A model generated the notes under the pieces. The model was not told the origin of the DNA and ran no database searches. It saw only the letters and a program-made list of their open reading frames with translations. A DNA stretch of 64,000 nt from the NCBI RefSeq assembly GCF_963675165.1, contig NC_087381.1:6263378-6327377 (forward strand), read 5' to 3'. The position numbers were made by a program, and so were the translations under genes. The DNA is from Halichondria panicea. Lineage: Eukaryota; Porifera; Demospongiae; Suberitida; Halichondriidae. Each line of letters begins with the position of its first letter. Within the stretch, counting starts at the first letter, position 1. Positions 10,701-21,786 of this stretch are shown here, in pieces.

Positions 10701-13700
10701 TATGGCTTTTATATAATTAGAGTATAAAGCTTTTCCTTCATTTATTGTGCTCCCACATATATAACCCTAACCCTTAGCTTGCTATTCGAACGTCTTTTAC
10801 ACTGAAAACAAAAAGTATACAGAGGTGGCTTTTGCAGAGGGGCCATTTTACCACAAACCGCAGTTGAAATCTGCATGCATGTATATCGGCTTTCATGCAG
10901 TTTCGTAGCCTGTGCAATTTATACATGTATTGACTAATTCTACAGGTTTGGCTCAAGTCGAATGTTACAGTAATGCAAACTTTGGTTGCAGTGGTGTCAG
11001 TGCAGGATTTAGGGCCTCAGGTCAAGACTGCTGTGATGATGGATTCTTGGCTTTCAATGCAGGAGGCGATTTCTGTGAACTGTGCTCCGGTAAGGTTTAT
11101 AAGATTCATACATGGCCATTCTTCAATATCAATTCAACACTCAAATTTTCCCAATTAGCTATGTGGTAAACAAGAAGCCTAGGAGGTCTGTTATTTTTTG
11201 TCTAGATGGTTGTGGGTATTTTTGTCTAGAAAGGTGGTTAGTACCAACCACTACATGATCACATCCCTGCTCTAAGAATTATGTGATTGCATATATCTTT
11301 GTATATAGCTCATGTAATTATAATTTCATTCCTCCATTCCCAGGCAATGTGCTTTGCTCGGCTAACGTTGGCTGCACTGCTGCCTTTGATGCCAGTCAAG
11401 CTCAGGGTCGTGGCGAGTGTTGTGCTACTGGTGGGGGAGTGGCTTACACAGACAGTGCAGGAAGATGTGTACAATGTGAGTCTATCTATACTCTATCATA
11501 GCATATAGTGGAAAAACTACTTGCTATTGTGTTGCATAATTATTATGCTCTTTCTTAAGGTCCCACTTCCATCACCGGTTGCTTAACTGGGAACCAGTGT
11601 AATGGAGACACTATCCCCCTCACCTCGACTGAGTCAGCTGCTGCTCAAGTCAGAGAGTGCTGTGTCAGCACTGCCGGACTTTCCTACAACCTACTGGGAC
11701 AATGCATCGACTGTGTTGGTATGTCATCTCTCAATAGGCATTGCAGTTATTGTGTACATGTAAAATTATAATTATTATCGAGTTAATGTCCATGCAGTGA
11801 AACTAGCTGTCACGCACCCTTAGATGTGACACAATGCTATGGAGAATTTGGGGCCTATTAATCTGGCTGTATTAATAGAGGCCTATAGCATATAGGGTGA
11901 CCACAATAGACACTATTAACCTATGAGTACATGTATCATTGTACAATCTCCACAGTGTTTGGATTTCTTGATGAGAGGCTGGAAGAAGAGGAGAGGGGAC
12001 AAGGCTATACAGTTAGTATTGGCTACACCAAACGACCTGCCTCAGTTAACAACCTTATCAGAGGAAACATCGCTGTAGCTGATGGTGGGACTGCAGGTGA
12101 GGCTAATTGTCTAATTCTTGAAATATCCCAAAATTGTTAAAATTCTGTTTAGCTACAAATCTATAATCATTGCCACTGGGCTGGCGTCAAATTGTTATTT
12201 TTTTGCAGACCCAGTCACAGATTTTCAGATCAGTACCGACAGATACACAGTTCGTCCGGGTGTGAATCAAGATATCATTGTTACATATCGAGTGGACAGT
12301 GTTGCTCAAGAGCCCATGGAGTCTGCCCAACTGCAACTGAGTATCAGTACAACACCACCTAGGAGATTGCTGACACGTGACACATTTGAGCTGGCTATCA
12401 TCGACAGTGACAGTAAGTATTATGTAACTATGTTGATACTTTGGATGTTTGTGCCCATAAAACTTAATAATACCAGAGAGTAGTGTAGAATGTATACATG
12501 TAGAATTGCAAGAGAAAACTTACTATAGCTATAATAATTTTTATACTGAGTTACGCAGTGGGACCACACTATAATTATAAAGGCTCTTCTATACACTGTG
12601 TGTAGCATTTATTCTACTTTTTGTTCAAGTGAGGTGGAAATGGAAGTTCATTTGTGATGTAAACATTCTTCCCCTGCAGTGGTGATATTCCAGCTAACTG
12701 AGAACGATTATCGATCCAGTGAAAGTGAGCTTCGAATCAACGCTCAAGTGAACAAGAATCTCCGTATTGCCAGTCGAGTCGTGTTGGAGGTCACTCCGTA
12801 CACTGTAGGAGATGCCTTGATGGCTGGTATACCTGCACTACCCAACGTTCCAGCTGATAACAACGCCCGCTCCCCCAATCGTGCTCTAATCAGTAAGCTG
12901 CACGATATAGAAATTCTGCCCATAAAAATTACAGCTTGAATTTTCATCAAGTGGTAGCTTTTTAATTTAAATTTAGTATGTAAATATTTGCGTCGAACAC
13001 AATAAGTTTCTCCCTGATTTTTGCTAAGCAAAACACGTAGTAAAATTGGCCTAAGAGGTGGTTAGTAACACCATGCACTACGTGTGGAATATCCTTGCAT
13101 GTATAATTATTATAATTATAGCTCATGTTGTTAGTGTAACTTATCTGTTACGTATTTTTTTACAGCACCTGAACGTCAAGATTTCAATGACAGTGTGATT
13201 ACTGTCGTTTTCGAAGCTGACGAATTTGGTAACCAAGTAAATGATGTTGCGGTTCCAGTGCCAATAACTGATGATGCTATTGATGAGGCTCAAGAGGAAG
13301 TGTTTGTGATTGACCTGACTCTTCAGTTGTCTATAAATTCTCAGATTTCGATTGGTCGTCGAAGTTCTCTCTGTAGAATCACCGATGATGACGGCGAGTG
13401 TTTTAGTTCAGTAGTAGAATTATTTTAGCTATATCAGTGATGTGTCCAGAATTTTTAAAGTGGCCTCAACTGAATTAATCAAATTTGCCTATCTAAGAGG
13501 GTGATTAGCACCAACCACCACCATGCACTACCGATCAGTTACATCCCTGCTATATATGTAGCATTATTGGACATTTATTGGTACTACGTGCATGCACTCA
13601 GCCTGTTTTCGATATTACAGTGCAAGTATTATTATAGTTTATTTGCGGCTTTTTCTCAAAGCTATAGTAATTATTTCTCCTGCAGACCTTCAAATTGGTT

Positions 13701-16700
13701 TCCAGTTCGCAAGTTACACTTTCGATGAGCCTCGATTTGAGGAAGAAATTTTTAATGTTGTGTTCCTGGAAAAACAAAATGGTCGAATCTCTGAACAAAC
13801 TCATATCGTTATCGTCGGAATCAACGAAGCCACGCCCAATACAAACGTACAAGCAGCCACCCTCTCTACTGTCAACGCAGAAAATGACTATGTTGTGAAC
13901 CTCCCTGGAGTAAATACAATTGTATTGGAATTTGGACCAAAGGAACAATTATTGGATTTCCCTTTTATACTTTTTCCTGATGATATTGCCGAGGGTACAG
14001 AAGCTTTCCAAGCGAGTTCCCAGCCTGAAGATCCACTGCATCCATCGTTTACTGCTCCCAGTGCAAATGTCCTGTTCCCCTCTACGTTCATTGTCATCGC
14101 AGATGATGATTGTAAGTTTAGCTGTATAATTAAGCATGCATGTGGATTGGAAAAATGATGCACGTACATTCTATGAAACCTGTTTACAGCTAGTAGGCTG
14201 TAATAAAGAGATGTCCTGTTAACAGGTCTTTGTTGCATTTTAACCTTTGAGATCGAAAGAAACATTGTGCCGATATCTGCCATATGGCATAGTTCAGACA
14301 GATAATGTAACGTATATCAACACTAGTTGTACATGCATGTTCATGACGTTGTAACAGATTGGAGTTATGCTCTCATCTGATTTTTTTCCCACGTTTTTTG
14401 GTGTTTCCCCTGGCCAATCCTAGCAATATTTCACATTGCAACTGTTTTCTAGTCAGATATAGATATACATTTAGGACTATTCTTTTTCTCCTATATTTTT
14501 CTCTCCTATATTTTTCTCTTCTGCAGTTGTTTGTCAAGAGTTGGAATTGCTTGTTAATGGTAGTATTGAGTACTCACCTGACACGACGGCTCCATACCTT
14601 GAGGGAACTAACGCTGAGCACACCTGTTTCCCTGGATTCATTCTTATTGGAAACGTTATCAGAGTTTGTCAGAGTGACAGCACTTTCAGTGGAGTACCAC
14701 CAACGTGTCAACGTAAGTTGTTACTTCAATATTGATACACCTCTTCTTTTTGGCCTCCTGCATGCATCTGTTCCACAGTGAAATTAAAATTATTTATCTA
14801 ACAGATTTAGTACCATAGCACTATAACCGCTGTAATGCAGATAAAAAAGTGACCTAGCCTGCTCACCAGATTTAGTAGGTGTGTCCAGGGATATAGTGTG
14901 TCTAAATATAAGCTCCAGCATTGACTGGACATAATAATATAGGGTGCTTAGGTTGGAGTTGGGTTTTAAGGTTGCATATTATATATACGTCATTGAAATT
15001 AAGAGCACTCATTGATGTTGCATCCAGGTATACAGTGTGAAGAGCTGCCACCTCTTGGGAATGGATCAATCTTGTATCATATCGGCACCACTTTCCTGGG
15101 AACCATAGCAATGTACACTTGTGATGATGGGTTCTTCCTAGATGGGGATAATGAGAGGAACTGTACCACTGGAGAGGCAGGAAGTAGAATGGTGTGGGTG
15201 TGGACTGGCCAAGAACCAAGATGTGTCCGTAAGTTGTGAAAACATAATTATGTAGCCTCTAATCACATAATAATCTCACAGCCTTGTGTAATAATCTTCC
15301 ACCACTCGCTAATGGAATGATCATCTACAATGCGTCTGAAGGACCACATAGGACAGTTGCTACATACACCTGTGATGAAGGGTTCCAGCTCCTAGGAGAT
15401 GAGATAAGGACCTGTGAAGATGGAGTGTGGGCGGAAGCTAGTCCTCTTCAGTGTGCACAAGAAAGTGTGTTTAAAAGAGTATTTATTTGCTTTAGCAATC
15501 ATTACAACGATAATTATAGGGAATGTGTACAGTGCCTTTAGCTTTGAGAGTAAATTTAACCACAGAGTGAGTAGTTGTACTTAAATGTATCTCAAGATTG
15601 GAACATTTCTAAGAAATTGTGCTGATACCATTGTGTAGGTGAATAAATAAGCTACAACCTTATTTGAACATATTTCCCCAAAAGTTGTTGTAGTGGGAAA
15701 TCATTTTAGGTAAAAATGGGGGTGATCGTAAAATATATGTGTAACATGAAATATCTCCGGAACTAAAGTATTTCTGGACAACTTTTTGTATAAAAAAATA
15801 GAAAATTTATTAATAATTAATGTGCAAAAACAATTAGACCTTAGCCGACAAATTTGCTTGAGTTCCATCGCTAAGCGAAAAGGCACTTAAAATATCCCAT
15901 AATTGAGTACGTGTACTTATGTAAGCTATACGTAACCATGCATATGTTAGCTAAACTATTCAGGAATGTTGTGCCAAAGTTCCATACCTTAGCCGAAAAC
16001 AATTGGTCTTTTCCATCGCTAAGTGATTGTCCACTATAGAAAAATGTTGGTGTTTTATAAACCACCACATACCCACCACCTTTGGTTGCCATGGAAATAT
16101 TTTCGGATATGTTTTAGATAATTTGTTCACCAACACAATGGTATCATCATATTTTCTTAGAAATGTTCCAATCTCAAAATATTTACATTTATGTACTAAC
16201 ACGTACCAAATTGTGTTTATTTACTCTATAGACTAAAGGCACTGTATATGGCGTGTATATGTTTTTAGCTCAAAACAGGACTTAAGACTATTAATTTTAT
16301 GTACTTACGACTTATTGCAACTCCTTCACTACTGAGTGTAGGTGCTGTGATTGGTATTGTGATTGGATCATTGGCTCTTATAGTTGTTCTATTGGTGGCC
16401 GTCGTTTTGCTGGTTGCTCTGAGATATCAGAGATATAAATCGAAGACCTTGGATATCAATGAAAGTAACCCACCACATCTAGATATGTGAGTTCATCAGT
16501 AATTCATTGCTACGTATACTATTTTAATATGCCTCGGTGCATGCGCAAGGGAGGTATACGGTAGTAGTGCTTTTGTGTGTGTGTATGTTGTCTGTGTAGA
16601 CTGCTACAGCTGCTAAAGGGATTAATTAAGTGAAAGTAAGAGTTTCTATAGGCTTTTCTATAGTCATATTTTCTTGATTTTAAGGCAAAATAATGCTTGG

Positions 16701-17401
16701 TTATTGAGTTATCTTAGCTTTGCTTACTTGGAATACCATTACAGCGTTTTCAGAAGAATGCGTAGCAAAACTTTTCATGGAGTGTTGCTAAGAGACTCAG
16801 TAGTTAGCTCTGCACTGGAACGCTAGCTATTGGTATAGCTGCAATAGTGAAAGTGTGAGAAGAGAGCTGCGAGGCTAATTTTGTACTTCTGGCATCATTT
16901 TCAGCATTAAATCATGCATGGTCGATCATTTCCTTTTTCCCACTCATCGAGTTACATTTGCCTGCATGCAGCAAACATTAATGCAAAGTTAATCAATATA
17001 CCATGTGTATTAGCAATAGCTATGGCTATTAGTAGCTTTATGTTATGTAGCTTTGAAACATCCACCGAGGCATCAGCACCCGTGGTGCTTTCATGAATGT
17101 CAAACACCCACATATGTACAGGAGGCCTGAAGTTGTTCTGGATGAGCTTACCCACCATGACTATGATTACATCAGTGTATTTCAAGAGGCAAACTTGATG
17201 AGTACCACTGTAAACCCTCAACCCTCTACAGCAAGGGATGGTGCTTCAGAGGTGCAGTTTGAACTAACACCTTGTGATGCTTATGGGTCTGGAAACCCTC
17301 AACCCTCTACAGTAGGGGATGATGTTTCAGAGGTGCAGTTTGAACTAACACCCTGTGAGGCTTATGGACCTGTGACTATCCCCATGTACGATGACAGTTA
17401 A
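4704..17401 (+). CDS. Single-pass membrane protein with cysteine-rich, Calx-beta and sushi domains
   Basis: Fourteen exons: 4704-4761, 10946-11089, 11344-11475, 11560-11718, 11956-12096, 12209-12412, 12680-12892, 13166-13393, 13686-14111, 14527-14712, 15028-15228, 15282-15464, 16342-16486, 17122-17401. Their lengths sum to 2700, giving 899 residues plus stop, with no internal stop. Every intron is phase 1 except the last (phase 2), a hallmark of shuffled extracellular modules. Order: signal peptide (1-22), three cysteine-rich modules (about 20-164), Calx-beta region (165-568), three sushi domains (569-758), one TM helix (about 760-785) and an 80-115 residue cytoplasmic tail. It is expected at the cell surface, where Calx-beta and sushi domains usually mediate Ca-dependent or protein binding; the ligand is unknown. 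The first intron is 6.2 kb, so the signal-exon assignment is the least certain join, although phase and reading frame fit exactly. I do not recognise a named orthologue. Confidence 0.8.
4876..5184. mobile_element. Inverted-repeat element in intron 1
   Basis: The left part (TATAGACTCGCAATCCGTTA, GCACGGCGAA, GACTGGTCAAACTC) is mirrored by the right part (GAGTTTGACTAGTC, TTCGCCGTGC, GCTTGCTATA). It is non-coding and abuts the next element at 5181. Confidence 0.55.
5181..5368. mobile_element. MITE of the TACCGTATAGCGGG family
   Basis: Terminal inverted repeats: TACCGTATAGCGGGTAATTT at 5183 and, inverted, TACCCGCTATACGGTA ending at 5366, followed by TA. About 185 bp, no coding capacity. Related copies are at 51718, 54029 and 61415. 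Confidence 0.8.
5570..5938 (-). CDS. Hypothetical short reading frame in intron 1
   Basis: A 122-residue frame on the minus strand starts MASSIKTHIDNKCQ and contains FRDVHYSGLQIHSKPPDH. The first 75 residues have a balanced composition and could be coding. The rest runs through a transposon end (the GGCCTGGAATCGAGGCTA motif near 5700). No domain is recognised, and it lies inside the first intron of a plus-strand gene. It may be chance or a fragment. Confidence 0.2.
   Translation of the reverse strand: MASSIKTHIDNKCQIQLSLASNVVQQIQVGDTIFLQIACTYNYIVLCSEFRDVHYSGLQIHSKPPDHEGGGVQVILASIPGREEKSGLVYLVCACMREIIDNNFITQIVKNGQSYKRIHMTM
5684..5715. repeat. Isolated MULE-type terminus
   Basis: A short palindrome, CCAGGCCGCTTTT with CGCGGCCTGG, followed by AATCGAGGCTA. 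It matches the shared end motif of the elements at 7188, 55356 and 60847. No partner end was found nearby. Confidence 0.5.
5939..6892. other. Intron 1 sequence without a supported gene
   Basis: No exon is supported on either strand. A short repeated motif (CCAATGAAATG / CCAATGGAATTT) occurs three to four times at about 6440-6550. Two partial minus-strand frames here show no family signature. Confidence 0.35.
6893..7132. mobile_element. Long-palindrome MITE
   Basis: About 95 bp at each end are inverted copies: GGCCTCTCAAGAGCGCATAA with TTATGCGCTCTTGGCC, and AGTACGGGCAGAACCCAAAA with TTTTGGATTCTGCCCGTACT. The element could fold into one hairpin. Confidence 0.75.
7188..7773. mobile_element. MULE-like MITE with 9-bp target duplication
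   Basis: Ends TAGCCTCGATTCAAGGCCGA and, inverted, TCGGCCTGGAATAGAGGCTA. It is flanked by an exact 9-bp duplication CTACGGTAT (7179-7187 and 7774-7782), the length typical of Mutator-like elements. A nested inverted repeat (AGAGGCTCTCATCTAC) lies inside. There is no transposase. A sister copy is at 60847. Confidence 0.85.
7783..8784. other. Intron 1 sequence without a supported gene
   Basis: AT-rich, no exon supported. From about 8755 it contains the start of a dispersed repeat (GGTGCAAATGCACTAGCGAGG) that resumes after the MITE at 8785 and is related to the one at 16530. Confidence 0.35.
8785..9104. mobile_element. Pogo/Tigger-like MITE
   Basis: Terminal inverted repeats of the type ACAGTAGACTCTCGCTATTCC: left TTAGACTCTCTCGATAATCC at 8789, right GGAATAGCGAGAGTCTACTG, bounded by TA dinucleotides. 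Internal motifs (GGTATATCGAGGTAGCC) resemble Tc1/mariner-pogo derivatives. Non-coding. Confidence 0.65.
9105..9560. other. Intron 1 sequence without a supported gene
   Basis: 9105-9290 continues a dispersed repeat with a short GTGTCT/GT tract, similar to 16560-16760. Nothing else is recognised. Confidence 0.35.
9561..9790 (+). pseudogene. BEL/Pao-type reverse transcriptase fragment
   Basis: One frame reads FPLVSQAVEESFYVDDG, and adjacent frames read LTGADSIEMA and KWNSSEAI. This succession around the YVDD catalytic box matches BEL/Pao retrotransposon RT as I recall it. There are several frameshifts and stops, and no LTRs were seen. It is an old remnant inside intron 1. Confidence 0.65.
9791..10945. 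other. Distal part of intron 1
   Basis: No exon or clear repeat is supported before the acceptor at 10945. The sequence is AT-rich with scattered TAATTATA motifs, as elsewhere in the window. Confidence 0.35.
10946..11718 (+). CDS. Exons 2-4: three cysteine-rich modules
   Basis: Each exon (10946-11089, 11344-11475, 11560-11718) encodes one unit of about 45 residues with the same pattern: C, a few residues, C, about 15-20 residues, a CC pair (DCCDDG, ECCATG, ECCVST), an aromatic in a Gly-rich turn, then C-x2-C (CELC, CVQC, CIDC). One exon per unit with phase-1 borders implies tandem exon duplication. The units look disulphide-rich and extracellular. I cannot match the pattern to a named domain. 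Confidence 0.7.
11956..14111 (+). CDS. Exons 5-9: Calx-beta region
   Basis: Exons 5+6, 7+8 and 9 make three units of Calx-beta type: a first half ending near a hydrophobic strand and a second half ending in an acidic motif (IIDSDS, ITDDD, IADDD). The first unit is divergent. The third is encoded by one 426-base exon with no central intron. Phrases such as PITDDAIDEAQEEVFVI and FPDDIAEGTEAF are typical of the second half of this fold, where acidic residues bind Ca in Na/Ca exchangers. Exon 8 appears to end at a GC donor (GACG then GCGAGT). Confidence 0.75.
14527..15464 (+). CDS. Exons 10-12: three sushi (CCP) domains
   Basis: Each exon holds one complete sushi module with four cysteines and the conserved Trp or aromatic near the end: VCQELELLVNGS to PPTCQ, CEELPPLGNGS to EPRC, and CNNLPPLANG to LQC. 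The spacing (C, NG at about +10, YxCxxGF, C, final C) fits the complement-control family, which usually binds proteins or glycans. The modules sit next to the membrane, as in other sushi receptors. Confidence 0.85.
16342..16486 (+). CDS. Exon 13: transmembrane helix
   Basis: After a phase-1 acceptor the exon encodes about 26 hydrophobic residues (AVIGIVIGSLALIVVLLVAV and onward) followed by RYQRYKSK, a positive stop-transfer cluster. This sets a type I orientation with the C terminus inside the cell. Confidence 0.85.
16530..17093. repeat. Dispersed repeat filling intron 13
   Basis: It begins GCCTCGGTGCATGCGCAAGG and ends CCACCGAGGCATCAGCACCC...GTGCTTTCAT, so its outer parts are inverted relatives. 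Parts recur at about 4180-4528, 8755-9290 and 62398-62720. It stops about 28 bases before the tail exon. Confidence 0.6.
17122..17401 (+). CDS. Exon 14: cytoplasmic tail with duplicated Tyr motif
   Basis: The exon starts in phase 2 and ends at TAA 17399-17401. It encodes DYDYISVF and then two tandem units of 27 residues, each starting NPQPST and ending FELTPCxAYG. The two 81-bp copies are close in sequence, so the duplication is fairly recent. Tyrosines in acidic or Pro contexts could be kinase substrates or adaptor sites; this is inference. No catalytic domain is present. Confidence 0.75.
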
Positions 17402-18056
17402 AGCTATGTAATTGTAATTTATAACTATAATATTATAGCACTTATACGGAAACTGATAGCTAGTAATGTAATGGTGAGTTTTAATTCTTCTCCTCTTCCT
17501 CCTCACTATATATGTTTTGTAATTATTGTAATTTTGTACACTAAAATGGGTTAATTAATACATGCATGCAGGAGAGACACTGTGATGTACATTAATGTTA
17601 CTATTATAAACGGATTAATTTTAGCAAATTTGTAATTGACGCTAAATTATGTTCGTGATAATAATGAATCTCATTAAATGTACTTTGAGTTTACTTTTAC
17701 AAGAACTGTGTGCTGGCTCCCACCAGATGTGTTGATAAAGTGTGATAACTATAGCGAACAACCCAGTAGCCTACACAAAATACTTCGGATAGAAAGCATA
17801 ATATTTGCGTGTTATTTTTGATCCTATGTGACCATTATTTTATTCTTATCCCATATATAGTTACATTGAAGGCTCTAATTTCCAACATGACAAGATAAAA
17901 GGAAATCCTGGTATTAAAATTTGTGAAATTAATGTTATTCATAGCGTGTCTAATTACTCGCAAGTGGCATTTTCCAATATCTGTGACTACAAATTTTTGC
18001 GATTTATTCTCATACACAGAAAATTAATGGCAGAAATTAATTACCCTTATGTCACC
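17402..18056. other. Left block of a segmental duplication
   Basis: 17402-17690 shows no gene. From about 17700 (AAGAACTGTGTGCTGG) to 18056 (CTTATGTCACC) the sequence matches 56980-57370 with small indels. That second copy runs straight on into the sequence that here lies beyond 24101. Confidence 0.7.
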
Positions 18057-18160
18057 GGTAGGTTGGTACTTGATATAAGACTCACGAATATAGCTGAATC
18101 AGCAATAAACTACAATATAATTACAGTAGTTCCTACAGTTCCACGGATCCACAATTCCAT
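18057..18160. repeat. Left terminal inverted repeat of the foldback element
   Basis: Non-satellite DNA (AGACTCACGAATATAGC, AATTACAGTAGTTCCTACAG) that matches the reverse complement of 23998-24100 with about one difference, so the two ends have stayed homogenised. Confidence 0.9.
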
Positions 18161-21100
18161 GGTTCCACCGTTCCATGGTTCCATAGTTCCATGGTTCCAC
18201 AGTTCCATGGTTCCACCGTTCCATGGTTCCATGGTTCCACAGTTCCATGGTTCCACCGTTCCATGGTTCCATGGTTCCACAGTTCCATGGTTCCACAGTT
18301 CCATGGTTCCACCGTTCCATGGTTCCATGGTTCCACCGTTCCATGGTTCCATGATTCCATGGTTCCACCGTTCCACCGTTCCATGGTTCCATAGTTCCAT
18401 GGTTCCATGGTTCCACCGTTCCACCGTTCCATGGTTCCATAGTTCCACCGTTCCATGGTTCCACAGTTCCATGGTTCCACTGTTCCATGGTTCCATGGTT
18501 CCACAGTTCCATGGTTCCACCGTTCCATAGTTCCATGGTTCCACAGTTCCACCGTTCCACAGTTCCATGGTTCCACAGTTCCATGGTTCCACAGTTCCAT
18601 GGTTCCACCGTTCCATGGTTCCATGGTTCCATAGTTCCATGGTTCCATAGTTCCATGCTTCCATAGTTCCATGGTTCCACAGTTCCATGGTTCCACAGTT
18701 CCATGGTTCCACCGTCCATGGTTCCATAGTTCCATGGTTCCACCGTTCCATGGTTCCATGGTTCCACAGTTCCATGGTTCCACTGTTCCACCGTTCCATG
18801 GTTCCATGGTTCCACAGTTCCATGGTTCCACCGTCCATGGTTCCATAGTTCCATGGTTCCACAGTTCCATGGTTCCACCGTTCCATGGTTCCATAGTTCC
18901 ATAGTTACATGGTTCCACCGTTCCATGGTTCCATGGTTCCATAGTTCCATGGTTCCACGGTTCACAGTTCCATGGTTCCACAGTTCCATGGTTCCACAGT
19001 TCCATAGTTCCACCGTTCCACCGTTCCATGGTTCCATGGTTCCACCGTTCCATGGTTCCATGGTTTCATAGTTCCATGGTTCCACCGTTCCATGGTTCCA
19101 CAGTTCCATGGTTCCACCGTTCCATGGTTCCATGGTTCCATAGTTCCATGGTTCCACGGTTCACAGTTCCATGGTTCCACAGTTCCATGGTTCCACAGTT
19201 CCATAGTTCCACCGTTCCACCGTTCCATGGTTCCATGGTTCCACCGTTCCATGGTTCCATGGTTTCATAGTTCCATGGTTCCACCGTTCCATGGTTCCAC
19301 AGTTCCATGGTTCCACAGTTCCATGGTTCCACCGTTCCACCGTTCCATAGTTCCATGGTTCCACAGTTCCATGGTTCCACAGTTCCATGGTTCCACCGTT
19401 CCACCGTTCCATAGTTCCATGGTTCCACAGTTCCATGGTTCCACAGTTCCATGGTTCCACCGTTCCATGGTTCCATAGTTCCATGGTTCCACAGTTCCTG
19501 GTTCCATAGTTCCACAGTTCCATGGTTCCACCGTTCCATGGTTCCACCGTTCCATGGTTCCATGGTTCCATAGTTCCATGGTTCATGGTTCCACCGTTCC
19601 ATGGTTCCATGGTTCCACAGTTCCATGGTTCCACCGTTCCACCGTTCAACCGTTCCACCGTTCCATGGTTCCATAGTTCCATGGTTCCACCGTTCCATGG
19701 TTCCACAGTTCCATGGTTCCACCGTTCCATGGTTCCATGGTTCCACCGTTCCATGGTTCCATGGTTCAATAGTTCCATGGTTCATGGTTCCACAGTTCCA
19801 TGGTTCCACAGTTCCATGGTTCCACCGTTCCACCTTTCCGCCTTTCCACCGTTCCACTGTTCCACCGTTCCATGATTCCATGGTTCCGTAGTTCCATAGT
19901 TCCTACAGTTCCATGGTTCCACAGTTCCACGGTTCCATGGTTCCATGGTTCCATAGTTCCATGGTTCCATGGTTCCACGGTTCCATAGTTCCATGGTTCC
20001 ACAGTTCCATGGTTCCACCGTTCCATGGTTCCATAGTTCATGGTTCCATAGTTCCATGGTTCAACAGTTCCATGGTTCCACCGTTCCATGGTTCCACCGT
20101 TCCATGGTTCCACGATTCCATAGTTTCATGGTTCCACAGTTCCACCGTTCCAAGCGTTCCATGGTTCCACCGTTCACGGTTCGAAGGTTTAATGGTTCCA
20201 AGTGTTCCATGGTTCCAAGCGTTCCATAGTTCCACAGTTCCATGGTTCCACTGTTCCACAGTTTCATGGTTCCACGGTTCCATGGTTCCATAGTTCCATG
20301 GTTCTATGGTTCCATAGTTCCAAGCGTTCCATGGTTCCATGGTTCCAAGCGTTCCATAGTTCCATGGTTCCATAGTTCCATGGTTCCACCGTTCCACAGT
20401 TCCATGGTTCCACGGTTCCATGATTCCAAGCGTTCCATGGTTCCACAGTTCCATGGTTCCACAATTCATAGTTCTATAGTTCCAAGCGTTCCATGGTTCC
20501 AAGCGTTACATGGTTCCAAGCGTTCCATGGTTCCAAGCGTCCATGGTTCCACATCTATGGTTCCACGGTTCCATGGTTCTACGGTTCCATTGTTCCACGG
20601 TTCCATGGTTCCACAGTTCCATGGTTCCACGGTTCCACGGTTCCACGGTTCCATGGTTCCACAGTTCCACGGTTCCATGGTTCCAAGCGTTCCATGGTTC
20701 CACAGTTCCATGGTTCCATTGTTCCACAGTTCCATGGTTCTATGGTTCCATAGTTCCATAGTTCCAAGCGTTTCATGGTTCAAAGCGTTCCATGGTTCCA
20801 TAGTTCCAAGCATTCCATGATTCCTACTGTTCCATGGTTCCAAGCGTTCCATGGTTCCATAGTTCCAAGCGTTCCATGATTCCATGGTTCCACAGTTCCA
20901 CGGTTCCATTGTTCCACAGTTCCATGGTTCTATGGTTCCATAGTTCCATAGTTCCAACCGTTCCATGGTTCCATAGTTCCAAGCGTTCCATGATTCCATG
21001 GTTCCATAGTTCCAAGCGTTCCATGGTTCCATGGTTCCACAGTTCCACGGTTCCATGGTTCCAAGCGTTCCATGGTTCCACAGTTCCATGGTTCCATTGT

Positions 21101-21786
21101 TCCACAGTTCCATGGTTCTATGGTTCCATAGTTCCATAGTTCCAAGCGTTTCATGGTTCAAAGCGTTCCATGGTTCCATAGTTCCAAGCATTCCATGATT
21201 CCTACTGTTCCATGGTTCCAAGCGTTCCATGGTTCCATGGTTCCACAGTTCCACGGTTTCATGGTTCCAAGCGTTCCATGGTTCCACAGTTCCATGGTTC
21301 CATTGTTCCACAGTTCCATGGTTCTATGGTTCCATAGTTCCATAGTTCCAACCGTTCCATGGTTCCATAGTTCCAAGCGTTCCATGATTCCATGGTTCCA
21401 TAGTTCCAAGCGTTCCATGGTTCCATGGTTCCACAGTTCCACGGTTCCATGGTTCCAAGCGTTCCATGGTTCCACAGTTCCATGGTTCCATTGTTCCACA
21501 GTTCCATGGTTCTATGGTTCCATAGTTCCATAGTTCCAAGCGTTCCATGGTTCCAAGCGTTCCATGGTTCCATAGTTCCAAGCATTCCATGATTCCTACT
21601 GTTCCATGGTTCCAAGCGTTCCATGGTTCCATAGTTCCAAGCGTTCCATGATTCCTACTGTTCCATGGTTCCAAGCGTTCCATGGTTCCTACTGTTCCAT
21701 GGTTCCAAGTGTTCCATGGTTCCTACTGTTCCATGATTCCAAGTGTTCCATAGTTCCAAGCATTCCATTGTTCCAAGTGTTCCATG
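18161..21786. repeat. Left satellite arm (GTTCCA polarity)
   Basis: The first 2 kb use 8-bp units. From about 20150 a 9-bp variant, GTTCCAAGC, becomes frequent and arranges into higher-order repeats of about 380 bp (the landmark TTCATGGTTCAAAGCGTT recurs at 20771 and 21149, with a related block at 21543). An earlier higher-order unit of about 199 bp carries GGTTCCACGGTTCAC at 18951 and 19150. Confidence 0.9.
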
